Source: Apiosordaria backusii (taxonomy: Eukaryota > Ascomycota > Sordariomycetes > Sordariales > Lasiosphaeriaceae). Taken from it: DNA of 64,000 bases. A program made the position numbers and the translations under genes. Positions 10,991 through 22,274 of this stretch are shown in pieces. The notes under the pieces were generated by a model. The model saw nothing but the letters and a program-made list of their open reading frames with translations, was not told the origin of the DNA and ran no database searches. The stretch is from NCBI GenBank assembly GCA_030549205.1, contig JAUKTV010000001.1, positions 2,356,001-2,420,000 of the forward strand, read 5' to 3'. Position 1 is the stretch's first letter, and the number at the start of each line of letters is the position of its first letter.

Positions 10991-12893
10991 TTATTTCTTC
11001 CCGCCGCCTTCCCTCCACTTCGCCGCTCTTGTGGCTCCCCTTCCCGATGGACCACTCGTCTTCTTCTTATACCCCCTCTTCTCACCATTTCTTGCACCCT
11101 TGAACTTCAAATCCTTTGGCTTTCCATCCTTGGAACTTGCCCGCTTGCCTTCAAAGACGAAGTCCTCCGGCGGCCTGACACCACTGGGTTGACTTTGAGG
11201 CGCACTTACAGATTCCCGACGGGGCCTGTCTTTCCTATCCTTCCTCTTGTCCTTGCCAGTCAATTTGGCAGCGCCACCTTTACCAAGCAGCTTACCCGCT
11301 CTGCCAGCCAACGTCTGGGCTTCGGGTGTGATCTTAGGGACATAGCTAGAACCCTTCTTCCCCTTGCGATCCCCCTTCGACGGGGGACCGGCCTTGCCGT
11401 GTTTCGCCTCCAGTGCTCTGGCCGTTTTGTGAGGAGCTTTGCATCTCGATACGCGGAGCTCACGGGGGAGCATGGGAGGAAACTTCTTTCCTTCCAGCAA
11501 TATGGCCTTCTCAACGTCGTTGCCATCATAAAACTGGACATAGGCAATACCCTTGCCGACACGGGTAACGTTGTCTCTGACGACGCGGACGCTCTCGACC
11601 TTGCCCGCCTCCTTGCCGAAGACGCGCCACAGACCCTCCTCGACATCCATAGGCTGCTTGGTCCTCTTCTTCTTTGTCGTCGTCTGGTTGCCCTCTTCGT
11701 CAACCTTGACATTCAACACAGTTTCATCGTCCACAAAGCCCAGATTGCCCACAAAGACGCAGCGCTTGTGATCAACAGCGGCTGGATGGGCAACACTGTC
11801 GACTCTGAGATGGCGGTCCAACACGACAGTGCCATTAAGCTTTTGCACTGCAAGACGAACAGCCTGAGGTGTGCTATAAACAGCATAGGCATTGGTAGAC
11901 TTTGTCGTCGCTTCCATGACCTCCTTCTTGATGAAGGCCGCACGCTTCGGGATAGCGGCGGTTGCGAAAGCTGTTGAGCGGAACCGGATGGATTCGACCT
12001 TTTGTGGTTGGTCTGCTTTCGCATCCAGAATCGAGGCGAGATGCTTCAGAAGAGTCTTTTTGGCTGTGCGTGAGGTGACGGCGTCCATGGCGACGTTGCT
12101 GAGGAAAACGGTGCGGTTTGCCTTCTCGAGCTCCGATGCGGCATCGTCGGCTGTCAGAGATTCGTGCTTCGGAACCTCATCATCGGAGCCTTCGTCCTTG
12201 TCGTCGGTCTTCTCGGCTTTCTCAACAGCCGCAGCCTTTCCGCTCGCATCCTTACGCCGCTTCCCTGATGGCTCCTCCTCGTCCTCCTCTTGAAGGCGCT
12301 CGAAATACTTGGCCTCAAGATCTTCGTCGTCGTCTCTTTGTTTTCGCTTTCTCTTACGCCCGTCCTCCTCCTCGGCCTTGCTCTTTAATACCGCCGACTC
12401 AAGGACCTCTGCAGCCTCAGCGTCGTCGTCCACACTCATGCTATCACTAGCATCATCTTCGTTTTCGTCGGCTTCAGAATCTTCTTCATCCCCGGATCCC
12501 TCTTCGCCAGACTCTTCGCTTGCCTCCATATCGAGAAAATCTTCAAGGTCAGCCCCATCTTCCAGCTCTGAAAGTTCTTCGTCATCTTCCTCCTCGTCAT
12601 CCTCGTCTTCCTCTTCAGACTCTTCAGGGGTGTCTTTTGACTTCGGGGGCGGCAATTTGGAATAACGAGACTTCGGAGGTGCTTGAATCGGACCAGCCTG
12701 GAATATCGTCAGCGTCTGACTAGACCAATTGACAGCATGTCATTGGCAACTAACACTCGTGGAAAATAAAGAATCCAGGGCAGGATCGACAGCCTTGGAT
12801 GGCGCCGAAAGGGATTTGCTGTAGAACGTCCTGTTAGCAAACCAGGATCACGGATTTGCAGATTCAATGGCTTGGTACACACCTTTTCGCCAT
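10991..12893 (-). CDS. NOP12: Nucleolar protein 12 (two-RRM, 60S biogenesis)
   Basis: Three exons on the minus strand (12893-12883, 12818-12755, 12697-10991) encode 593 residues. The introns are 64 and 57 nt, and the second has a CTGAC branch site. The joined N terminus reads MAKSKSLSAPSKAVDPALDS, a typical Nop12-type start that a single-exon reading would miss. Residues about 45-210 are strongly acidic with Lys/Arg patches. RRM1 follows near 220-325 (NRTVFLSNV ... KVESIRFRS) and RRM2 near 335-430 (RCVFVGNLGFV as RNP2, KGIAYVQF as RNP1), with a Lys/Gly-rich tail. Yeast Nop12 acts in nucleolar pre-25S rRNA processing. Its ATG is 723 bases from that of the divergent Sds3-like gene, so the two may share a promoter region. 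Confidence 0.92.
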
Positions 12894-13615
12894 GGTGTTG
12901 ATGTGGTTAAGCTCGAAGCCCACGATGCGCAAGCGACAATATTTGTAAAATTGTCGAGGAAAGAAAGCGCACGAAGCACTAGAAAGCTACAACGAGCTTC
13001 TTTTCCCTGAAATCGAGTGGAAAAGTCTTGGTTTGTTGCGACTTTGAAAGAATCTGCAGTTTCAAGCAGCTGTCCTCCAAATTTTTGGGAGGAATCGACC
13101 AACAACTTCTTTGCTTGGTCCCCTGGCGCAGAGCAAAAGTGGGGACCGACGCCAGGAAAATTCACTTATCGGAGCTTATCGATACTGCCTCTTCCCACCG
13201 CCTCGTCATCCGCTGGAAATCGGGCAGGCGGGCAGGCAAAGGAAGCAGCAGGCCCCATCCGCCCATTTGTGTTCCCTCCCAGGTGCTTCTGGGTGCCGCA
13301 TTCCCAGCTTCTTGTCAATAGCCACCACCGAGCATCGCACATCCGCCCACGCACCACATCAACGCGCATATCCCACAATACAAGCACAGAAACAGACGCT
13401 CTGACTTGCCGTGTATTCGGAGGTACTATTTTTATTTTGCTATCTCGTCTATATCACCCCCTCCTCGTCGCGCAACCCCATTCTGGCGTCGAGCTGCCCG
13501 CTCGTGAAGCCGCCAGTCAATTTTGCGCGGTCGTCTTCTTCCGGCCACCCACCACACCGACCACCAACATCGCAACACCCATCGGCTGCCTATCACTGGA
13601 ATCGCATGGTTTGCA
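12894..13615. other. Divergent promoter region NOP12 / Sds3-like
   Basis: About 720 bases between two head-to-head starts. The half nearer the plus-strand gene is C/T-rich with CACCACAT/CCACC runs and no persuasive TATA box. No other gene is seen. Confidence 0.5.
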
Positions 13616-15855
13616 ATGGCCACCGGTGACACCGTGTTGCCTTTGGCAGTGTCGAGCCCTCCTCCACACCTGCTGGACAACAGCCCCAGCAACCTTTCGA
13701 GCCCCTTGAGCGAGGTCGAAGACAAGTACGCCGACCATGACGAGCCGGATCTTGAAATGAAAGATGGTGGAAGTAATACGCACAGTACACCCAAACGAAA
13801 CGGAGCTCACGGCGTGCCAGAATCCGACCTCGCCTCGGAACCAGACGAGGACAGCAAGCTGTCTGAGGTGGACGTCAATGACTCCGAAGCAGAAACCGAA
13901 AGGCTGTTTGATACACCTCCAAAGAATGGCGCGACACGCGACATCGTAAATACTGCCGATGGTACGGGAATCCGACGATTCACCGATCGGCGCGAGCGGG
14001 TCTTTGAGCGAAGCCCCAGCAAGCTTCAGCAACAGCTCCAAGCCGACATAGACGCTGAAGACGTCCCCACCGGAAACAACAGTTCAGAAGATGAAGAGGA
14101 AGCAGACGATGGCGACGTGTCAATGGCATCTAGCGATCGTGAGGACGAGCCCACCAAGCGACCGTCACGGCAGCTTCCTCCACGGTCACCCACATTGGCT
14201 AAAAAGAACCAAACAATCAGTTCTGCTGAGCAGCCAGTATCACAGGCCAACAGCGATGATTCATCCGAGTCAAAGAAACGAAAGCGATCTTCTGTCGCGG
14301 AGCCGCCAGAACCCGAGCAGCCTCCTAAGAAGCGAGCTGCCTCGATTGACCCTGCCGACCGCGACTTCTCCGCCGATGACATCCCAATGATTGACGACGA
14401 TGCACTATCGACGGCTCCGCAAAGCGGAGAACACACTGCCGAAGAGGATAACATCGAGGAACCAGTCGCTCCCGAAGAGGCCAAGAACACACCAGTAGAG
14501 TCGGTAGAAGAAGTCGTTGCGACCTCAACTAGAGGAAAGAAGGGGAAGCGCAGCCCGGTAAAAAGACGAAAGAGCAAAAGTCCTGAAGCGGGCACACCTC
14601 TGGAAGCTCCAGATGAGCCACCCGAAGATACCGACGCCCCTAGTGGCGTCCCCACGCCTCAAGCAGAGGAACGCACCGCGGAAGAGATCGACGAGGAGGC
14701 CGAGGCAGCACACAGGAACGAAGAAGAGTGTAAGCGTTCTTCCCTCTGGCTGTTGTGTGCTGGCGAAGCTAATATTTGGACGCAGTGGAGCGAAAAAAGG
14801 CAGCCTGGGAAGAGCTTGCCGCGATTGAGAAACAATTCTCCAACTTCCGTGAGCGGTACGTTCTTCAAAAAGGTTTTAGGCAATGGAGGCATGTCTAACT
14901 TTGAACAGTCTATACCAGGAACGTTTAGATCAACTGAATCGCGAGGAAGAAATGCTCCTTAGCGATACCCCGACCCATCACGAACTCCTCGCGATGCTTC
15001 AATGCCTCGAAGAGCGCCGAGCGGAAACAATACGGAAGAGCAACATCGAGTTGCAATTCAAAATGTCTGTACTCAACCACCGAGCGGTTGCGGAGCGGGC
15101 ACAAATCATGTCGCAGTTCTACCAGTCCGTGCGGGCCGAAAGGGAAAAGACAATTGAGGGCCTTGGCCAAGATTGGTACGACATTCAACAAGAAAGGAGA
15201 CGCTTGACAAGTGTTATTCCAGAATACGGCCTAGGATTCCCCTCAACAAAGGCCCAGGCCGTCAGACAAGCCGTGTCGTACACAAGAGAGGTCTCCATAC
15301 TATCCGGGTTCGCAAAACATGTCGGGTTCCCGGCGGCGCCAACAATATCAGGGGTTACAGAAGAACAGTTGGAGGACGACTTGGAAGCTATCGCAGTGAG
15401 TATCAGTAAGGTCTAGGATAATTGGGGGGCGGCTCAAACTGACGCATCTTTCCTAGAGCGCACGCGAGCCGATACCTAGACCAGTTGCAAACCCTCCTCC
15501 GACTTTTCCCCAGGACCTGACGGCAGGATTTGGACCGTCGCTTGGCCTTGCGGGAGAACAGTTTATCGAGCAAACACCTTGGCTCAACCCGAGGCATCCA
15601 GCACACCGACAACAGCAGCCACACCGACGAGAACAAAACCTACAGCCTGTTTTTGCACCTGGTCCAGCACCAGCCCCTCGACGACACTCACAACAGCAGG
15701 GCGGTCTCTTCTCTTCTAGCACATCGACGATTCCAAATGGTGATTCGCCTGTACTGCTACACAAAAGCCACTCGCCCAACACTGCCGAGGCCATCAAAAG
15801 GGCAAAACTAGGCTCTGAGCCGTTCCGGCGCGACCCAGCGATACAGGCGTCCTAA
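13616..15855 (+). CDS. Sds3-like / Dep1-type subunit of Rpd3L histone deacetylase
   Basis: Four exons (13616-14729, 14786-14855, 14909-15395, 15457-15855) encode 689 residues; all junctions are GT-AG and phases close. Residues 1-371 are disordered, rich in Ser, Asp/Glu and basic KKRKR patches. From about 372 to 530 comes a long helical, coiled-coil region beginning ERKKAAWEELAAIEKQFSNF and continuing LYQERLDQLNREEEMLL, the Sds3-like domain shared by yeast Sds3 and Dep1 and animal BRMS1/SUDS3. The C-terminal part is Pro/Gln-rich. Such proteins scaffold the Sin3-Rpd3 large complex on chromatin. Domain arrangement and size favour the Dep1-type member, but the Sds3 paralogue cannot be excluded. 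At the third acceptor (TCCTAGAG) the first AG is used; the second would give a stop after six codons. Confidence 0.85.
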
Positions 15856-16548
15856 TTTTCTTTGTTTTCTTATGCTTTGACTTTGCTTCCTTTGGACGGC
15901 TAGCGGTTGTATGGACCAAGCGGAGTTTTTTGACTGGAGTTCATTTTGGGCATATAGTGTAGGGTCGGGCTGTACGAGGCTTTGACATATGGGCCATGTT
16001 TTGATGTGAGGCGTTTATAGGGAGAAGAGCTTTGGAAGAGGGCGGTCAAACCCTCGAGGGCACACGCATATGCCATGGTATGAGGAAGCGAGCACCAGGG
16101 GTACTTGGTTTGCTCGGATGTCATGTTACATAGAGGGGGGACGTTGTATGATTCCAAAAGCTCTGTTGCCGCACCTTCTCTATAGCTCGCATTTGGGCGA
16201 GCAAGTTGGGTTATAGCCGGCCTGTTGTGTTGGCTTGCTTGCTTGTATGTACTCTTTTTGGCAGATACCAGGCGTCTCGGGAAAGATTATACCATGAGTT
16301 TCGGCATATCTTGTGCGATAAGGTGCATTTGTTGGAGCGTATAGAGGAGCGATGTAATGGAAGCATGATGTCTTTTCCAAAAATAAAGTTGTTAATGGTA
16401 TTGCTTTGCCCAAAACGCCGTCTTGATATTGCCCAACTTGCTTTCCTGCAAGAGCCGCCCTATGATATACTCATCCACTGCATGCTACACCGAGGTAGTT
16501 GCGTACCTAGTCATGTCCCCTAACCCGTGCGTCGTTGTCCTCGCCCGT
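15856..16548. other. Intergenic region between convergent genes, 0.7 kb
   Basis: 3' flanks of the Sds3-like gene (plus) and COA3 (minus). An AATAAA at about 16382 on the plus strand is a candidate polyadenylation signal. No gene is seen. Confidence 0.45.
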
Positions 16549-16916
16549 TCACTTCTTCGCTGGTTGCACAGGCACATCGGGCACCTTAACGTCCTCGAAA
16601 TCGTCCTGGCCGACAGCCATCAGGGTGTAGGTGTCTGTGGATTAGGTACCCGGGTTAGCTTCCACCGGTCGGATGAAATAATAACCGGAGGACTTGGGCG
16701 GCAGCTCATACAAATACCGGCGGTGATACCAATGAGGGCGAGACCGGTGACGACGTTCTTGAAGAGGTATGGCCGGCGGGCGCGGACAAGAGCGGGCGAC
16801 TGGCCCAGCTTCTTGTCGTAGTATGTGTTGTGCCTGAGTCTGGAGTGTGGGGAGGGACATATTAGATATCACCGGTATAAATACAGAGAGGAATTGTGCC
16901 ATGCGTACCCGGACAT
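16549..16916 (-). CDS. COA3: Cytochrome c oxidase assembly factor 3, mitochondrial
   Basis: A small three-exon gene on the minus strand (16916-16909, 16839-16718, 16634-16549) encodes 71 residues. Exon 1 has only eight bases (ATGTCCGG). The product starts MSGLRHNTYYDKKLGQSPAL, has the family segment RARRPYLFKN, then one transmembrane helix (VVTGLALIGITA), then TYTLMAVGQDDFEDVKVPDV and a short tail ending PAKK. This layout, basic N side, single helix, acidic QDDFxDVxVPD tail, matches Coa3 of the mitochondrial inner membrane. Coa3 works with Cox14 and Mss51 to couple Cox1 synthesis to cytochrome oxidase assembly. The length fits the family. Exons this short are easily missed, so the model rests on phase closure and family pattern. 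Confidence 0.88.
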
Positions 16917-18072
16917 CTTGACTAATCTGTCTCGCTGTTGCGATGCGATGCGATCGAGAGCTTGCCTTGCACCGAGCTATGCCGAAGAATAAGTTACAGC
17001 CCACCCACGTAATGAAATGGTATGATACGTCAGGGCAAAATGCTGGCGGATGTTGCCGAGGGCAAAGTGGGCTGATAAGAGCTTATCAGGAATCGGCCAA
17101 TCAGAAGAGGGGATGCATGCGTGAGACAAGGGTGCCGGTTCCTTTCACGTCACTGAGAGCTCCCGGTTCCTGGGGCGCGTCTCTCCATGTCTTTTGCGAA
17201 CGTGCAAGGCTTCCGCAACTTGAAGAACCACAACCTAACCACCGCCAACCAGCTCCACTTGGATTTCACGACAAAAAAGATATTACCAGACCGGTCGCAA
17301 GAGAATTTATTCGGAACTGCGTAGCCATTGATGACGATGGAATTGATGGCTTTTGTGGCACTTGATTCCTAACTTTCTTTCCTTGGCGCAGCATTCGCGA
17401 CGACTTTTTTGCTTCTTCGCGACACGAACGTTTTTGCGCCTGCTCTGCGAACTGACGACTCCACAGCTCTGGGACGATATCGACATCTCGAGGCGCTGGG
17501 TGACCATTGAGGGCTTCAATTCTTGACAAAGAAGAAACAAGTATACAGATTGCGGGTGTGATATCAGTTACGCGATCAATCGGCAGCTGGGGCAGATTGG
17601 GAAGTTCTAGTAGACTTGGAGAGCATTTGTTGTCCATCGCGACTTCCCACAACCATTCACCACGAGGGGACCACAGTGAGGCTTTCTCGAGGTAAGAATT
17701 TGGACTTGGCACGGCCCTGGGAGTCTCTTGAGAGCAGCCTGTGTTCAGAACCATTTATCTTCTTGCACAACCCAGGCACAAGGCACACATTCGGCACGTT
17801 TTCTCTGTAGAATCTTGAACCAACCTCTGTTGCCCGACGACTTCTTTCTTCGCTCTCTCTTTGCCTACCTTACATACTACCCATCACGTCCGTCCCGTTC
17901 GCTATCTTGCCGTATACCGCTTCATATTCCACATTGCCCCACCTAGAAGAATAGTCGAATTTTTGCTACTTCTTCGGTCGGCCGGTCGCTCTGTGGGAGG
18001 TCTGGTTCCTGATACGGCGACGAACCAAACAAACCATCAACCGAATCGCAACCGACACACATACTACCGACC
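16917..18072. other. Divergent promoter region COA3 / PTA1
   Basis: About 1.15 kb between two head-to-head starts. A minus-strand open frame of 162 codons (17266-17754) has no family resemblance and an unremarkable composition, so it is not called. CT-rich tracts precede the PTA1 ATG. Confidence 0.45.
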
Positions 18073-20822
18073 ATGGCGTCGACACCAGCTGTTCCTATTT
18101 CGGAACAGCTTCAGCAACTCCAGGCCGCTCGAAAACTGGCTTTGGAGAACTCAGCTTATTACGACCGCATCGTCAAGGGTGTGCTCCCAGTCATCGGACC
18201 GGCATCATCGATAGAGCTGAAGAGATGGGGTGCTGAGTTCCTGGCCGAGTCGTTGGCTACTCCGGTGCTCTCGATGCGCGACAAGGAGAGCTTGACGCTC
18301 GCTGTGCTTGATACCCTCAAGTCGCTGTTGGAAAGCGAGCAGGATGATGCGATTGTGCTGAAGGCTAGCATTGCCGCTGCGGCGAGCGCCTACCCGGTTG
18401 TTTTGAGGTGGATGTAAGTAGTACTCGATCATTCTCTGGTGCTGTGACTTGTTGTGATTGATGCCCACCTTGTCGTTGGACGTGAGAGGCCTAGACCGGA
18501 CACTGTATTATGATGGGGAGGAGGGAAGGGGATCTGCTCTGATATGCCTCTTATTTCCAGCCTGCTCTCCCCATTGTAATGCTTTGCCCATTTGGTTCTT
18601 CTCTCCCTTCACGGGGGAGGGCTCGGTCACCGTTCGGATATGATCTACCCATGCTGTGTTCGCTCAGATAGTGGGTGGGCTTGGCTTTATGTTGAGCAAG
18701 TTTGCTAACTGATGTCTCTTACAGTATTCACAATAGCTACCACACTGATGCCTGGGAACAAATCTCAGCCATCAAATCAAGGATTCTACGGATATGGGAT
18801 GGAGCTCCTGCGCCCGTCAGACTGAGCTGCATCAAGTTTGCTCAACGTGTTGTGCTTGCCCAAACAACTTCCAATGGCCAAGAGGCCAAGTACGGCGGAC
18901 TCGATATTTCCTTGGGCATGGTGCCAGCGAACCATCCTCTGCTTGACCCACGATTGATGGAAGCGGAAGCTACTGGCCTCCTCGACCGGATGTTGGGGGT
19001 GCTGCAGGATAACAGCAGTGATGCCCTCCTCGTCGATGCGACACTGAACTGCCTTTCGATCCTGATCCGAACAAGACCAAGCACCTCGAACCGCATCATT
19101 AATTGTGTGCTCAACTTCAACCCTCTCAAGTTGGCCAACTCACCGATGACGCCGAAAAATAAGGTTCTCATGAAGTCCATGGAGAAGACCACTCGCATGC
19201 TCATGATCAACATTCTGAAGAGGTATGTCGGCCATTCAGGGGTAACTAGGGGCTTCGCCGAGACATTACTAACCAATCATGTTCAGAGATCCTAATAACC
19301 AACACGGGGGCCGTATTCAGCAGTATGTAGAGCGGTTGATGCGCTCACGCGCTGAGATTTTCGATGAAGCAGGTCGGAAAAGACAACTCGCTGACCAAGC
19401 GGCTGCCCAATATGGCGATCTGAAGAGGCAGAAAATGGAGGGGGCTGCCGCTGCTGCCCCTGGCCCTGCTGCGCCGGCACAACCAGTTGTTATTCCGCCA
19501 TTAGCACCAGGCCCACAGACTCTGGCTGCTGTCTTTACTTTGACCAACAACCGGGGTCTCCAGGCTTTTGATGCCACCAACATTCCTGCCAACCTCGTGG
19601 CCAAAATTGTGGCCAGAACACTCAACACCTTGGACCAGAGCGTTTTGGACTTTGCAGTGAATGGCATCAGAAGTCGTCTTCACACTCTTCAGTCAGCTGC
19701 AGTGGCGGCGGCAGCCCAATACGCCGCTCAGGGAGCACCGGTTCAGCCTGGTGCTATCAACCCAGCTACTGCCCCCTTGGGCGTTGACGAGGATGACGAT
19801 GACTACGAGCCTAACCTCGATGCGGCCGAGGACACAGAGCAGATCCTCAACAAGCTTGACAACGCACCTCCTGAGACTGCACTTGACGAGTATGCCGATC
19901 CCAATGCTGCCTTGGGTCTCGGTCCATTCAACCTCCCACCGCCACCTCTTATTGATGCCGATATCGCCTCCAAGCTCAGCTCCGTAGCCGCGTCCCGTGT
20001 TTTTGCCCCCTTATCCTCCCTCACAGCCGACGTCCCCGGCAAGAAACCCAAAGCTGGCATCAACCGCCTCGCTGCCTCGTCATACGACCGCGATGCCTGG
20101 CTTACCGTCGTCACCCGCCTTGCTACTCGCAGCACATTTGGCCTTGAACAAGAAGAACAGCAACAACCCGCTGTCAAAACCGAAGATGGCGGCGCTGTCT
20201 CCCGCCCGCCGCTAGCCTCCACCTTCAACAATGCCACCCGCGAACTGCTGTACACCTACGTCCTCGAAGACTGGCGACGGAGAATAGAAGTCGCCGTTGC
20301 CTGGCTGTGCGAGGAGTGGTACAATGACCAGCTTACCAAGAGGTCAGGCAACTTGAAGAATGCACCGCTGCATTACGAGTACTGGGCTCTGAGGCTGCTG
20401 GATGGGTTCATGACGTTTATCACGGCGCAGGACAAGGTGCTTACGAGGTTTTTGGCAGAGATTCCGGAACTGAGTCGGGAGTTGCTGGGGAAGTTGAAGA
20501 CGCTTTGTGGGGATCCGAATACGTTGGGGCTGGCGATGACGAGTTTGCTGTATTTGGTTATGATGAGGCCGCCGGTGAGGGAGATGGCGTTGGATACGGT
20601 GGGGGGGATTTGGATCGAGTGTGAGTTTTTCCTTGCTTGCTTTTTTTTCCCTAAGGATACAAATACTGATGATGATGATGGGATACAGACGAGGAAGCGA
20701 GACCGCTGGCTGCAAAGTACTTGAGCAAATGGCGGCCGGGGTGGGTTGAACAGCAGCTTCAGTTGCAGGCTGCTCAGGTTGCTGCTGGGGTGGGAGGGAA
20801 TGGTGCTGCTCTTGTTGCTTAG
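18073..20822 (+). CDS. PTA1: Pta1/symplekin subunit of mRNA cleavage and polyadenylation factor
   Basis: Four exons (18073-18413, 18725-19222, 19287-20620, 20689-20822) encode 768 residues; the first intron is long (311 nt). Residues about 1-330 form the helical HEAT-like symplekin/Pta1 N-terminal domain (LEQLQxLxxARKLAL-like start; WEQISAIKSRILRIWDGAPA; VRLSCIKFAQRVVL). Then come the NHPLL motif, a linker with Ala/Pro runs and an acidic patch (DEDDDDYEPN), and a conserved C-terminal helical part (ELLYTYVLEDWRRRIEVAVA ... KVLTRFLAEIPEL). The family is the scaffold of the nuclear 3'-end processing complex, bridging endonuclease, phosphatase and polymerase modules. The last exon finishes the frame with AAKYLSKWRPGWVEQQL, which supports the final intron. 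Confidence 0.9.
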
Positions 20823-22190
20823 TACACAAAGGGGTGGGAGACATGAAAAAGGCTGCGGGAGGTTCTGTATATTACGACACGATCGGATCGGATAGGAAGG
20901 AGATAAATGAAACATTTCTAGACGTTCATCGGGATTCGGGAAAAGGGGGGGGGGGAGGGGTTGGGTTATTCTTATTATATACGAGATGGACGGGGAGAAG
21001 ACAGGAGTCGTACTGTCTGGGGGGGTCAGTTAGAATGAAAAGGGGAGGGAGGAAGTATAAAATGGTTTTATCTGGGGAGAGGGTTTGATGACAATGAAAA
21101 GAGGGGCAGGCAGCGCACATGGATAGGGATAGCAGAAGTTTTTTTTCAGAGCATAAAACAACACAATTGGGAAATGGAGGGTGTAGGGTGTAGGGTGCTG
21201 TTACTATTCCAGGTTTCTAGCGCTTCTGGGTTCTAGTTTCAGGTTACCTATGGGGGCTGGCTGGCTAGCAGCGAGTGGGCAGATTCTGTGGATGTTGTAT
21301 TGTATTGTACTGTTGGGTGTTGTTGTATGAATTACATGGCATTAACATAGAACGGTTGTTAGTTGGTCATTGATATGGAAGACGCGTCGACGCGATGAGG
21401 TGACGCGTTTTTGGGAGACGGGATTACATCATGGGTGTTGGATGTGGAGGTTTTGACTTGATGCATGAATGTTCAATTTGGTGGTTAATGAGTTTCGGTG
21501 GTTGATGAGTGGAAGCTTGTGCCATTGGCTTGGGAGCGATTTTTCATTCCTTTCTTCTTTTACATTAAAGAAGAATTGGCACAGAAAAAATCATCTTCTC
21601 AGCTCTCTTCATGTTCAAATGCAGGGGCTGAAATCTGCGTTCACACCAAGGCACCTCATAGCGCATTCAGGGGCTAGGGGTCCTTTGTGAGAGGTTGCAG
21701 CTGCAGAAACAAAAGAGAAGAATGCAGCTTTGACGATCTAAAATTTCAAGAAAAGGACATTTAGGACCAGAAGTGAGTGCAGATGCAACTTTGTTTGTGG
21801 GAATGCAAGATGCAAACCCCTGGTCTCACATCCCGAGGTGGCGGCGGCCTGAGAGCCAGGGGTTCTTTTTCTTTTCTTTCTTGCTCGGTGCAGTGCAACG
21901 CCAACAATCGGTTGCTGTGGTAGGTGGTGGAAGTTGAAAGTGGGGAGGGGACGGGAGTTGTTAGCAGCCCGTCGTTTTTGGGCTGGTGAAGGCGGTCGAT
22001 GGGACTGTCTTTTGAGGGCTATGAGGGTAAACATGGTGGTGCAAAGAGGATTCAGATTGGTTGAGATTATCTGCCGTTTTGTTTCTGGTGTTGCTGTTGG
22101 CTTTGTTTTGGCCGTTTTATGAAAACGCCTGGGGATTGGGGGATGGGTATGGGGGGCAGTTAACAACCATGTTGATAACCTATAATACAC
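20823..22190. other. Intergenic region left of the transposon, 1.4 kb
   Basis: 3' flank of PTA1 followed by G-rich and then mixed sequence up to the left inverted repeat of the transposon. No gene is recognised. Base composition is normal up to the element boundary, so mutation of the transposon has not visibly spread here. Confidence 0.45.
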
Positions 22191-22274
22191 TGTGCGTTGC
22201 AAACGGGAGTTCCAAAAATCCAATTTGGTTTTTTTGGGTCCCAACCACCCATACCGCCAGGGCCATCAAACCCA
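22191..22274 (+). repeat. Left terminal inverted repeat of the 6.35 kb element
   Basis: 84 bases starting TGTGCGTTGCAAACGGGAGT, containing CCAAAAATCCAATTTGG and ending GGGCCATCAAACCCA. It matches the reverse complement of 28458-28541 at 78 of 84 positions with no gaps. All six differences are C/T or G/A transitions (22194, 22207, 22236, 22252, 22267, 22271). Confidence 0.9.

Noticed and set aside
10913..11977. 354-codon plus-strand open frame opposite NOP12
   Set aside because: Antisense shadow of the RRM protein; no family resemblance, and it covers the C-terminal half of a clear gene.
17266..17754. 162-codon minus-strand frame between COA3 and PTA1
   Set aside because: Sits in a divergent promoter region, shows no domain, and another frame overlaps it with similar quality.
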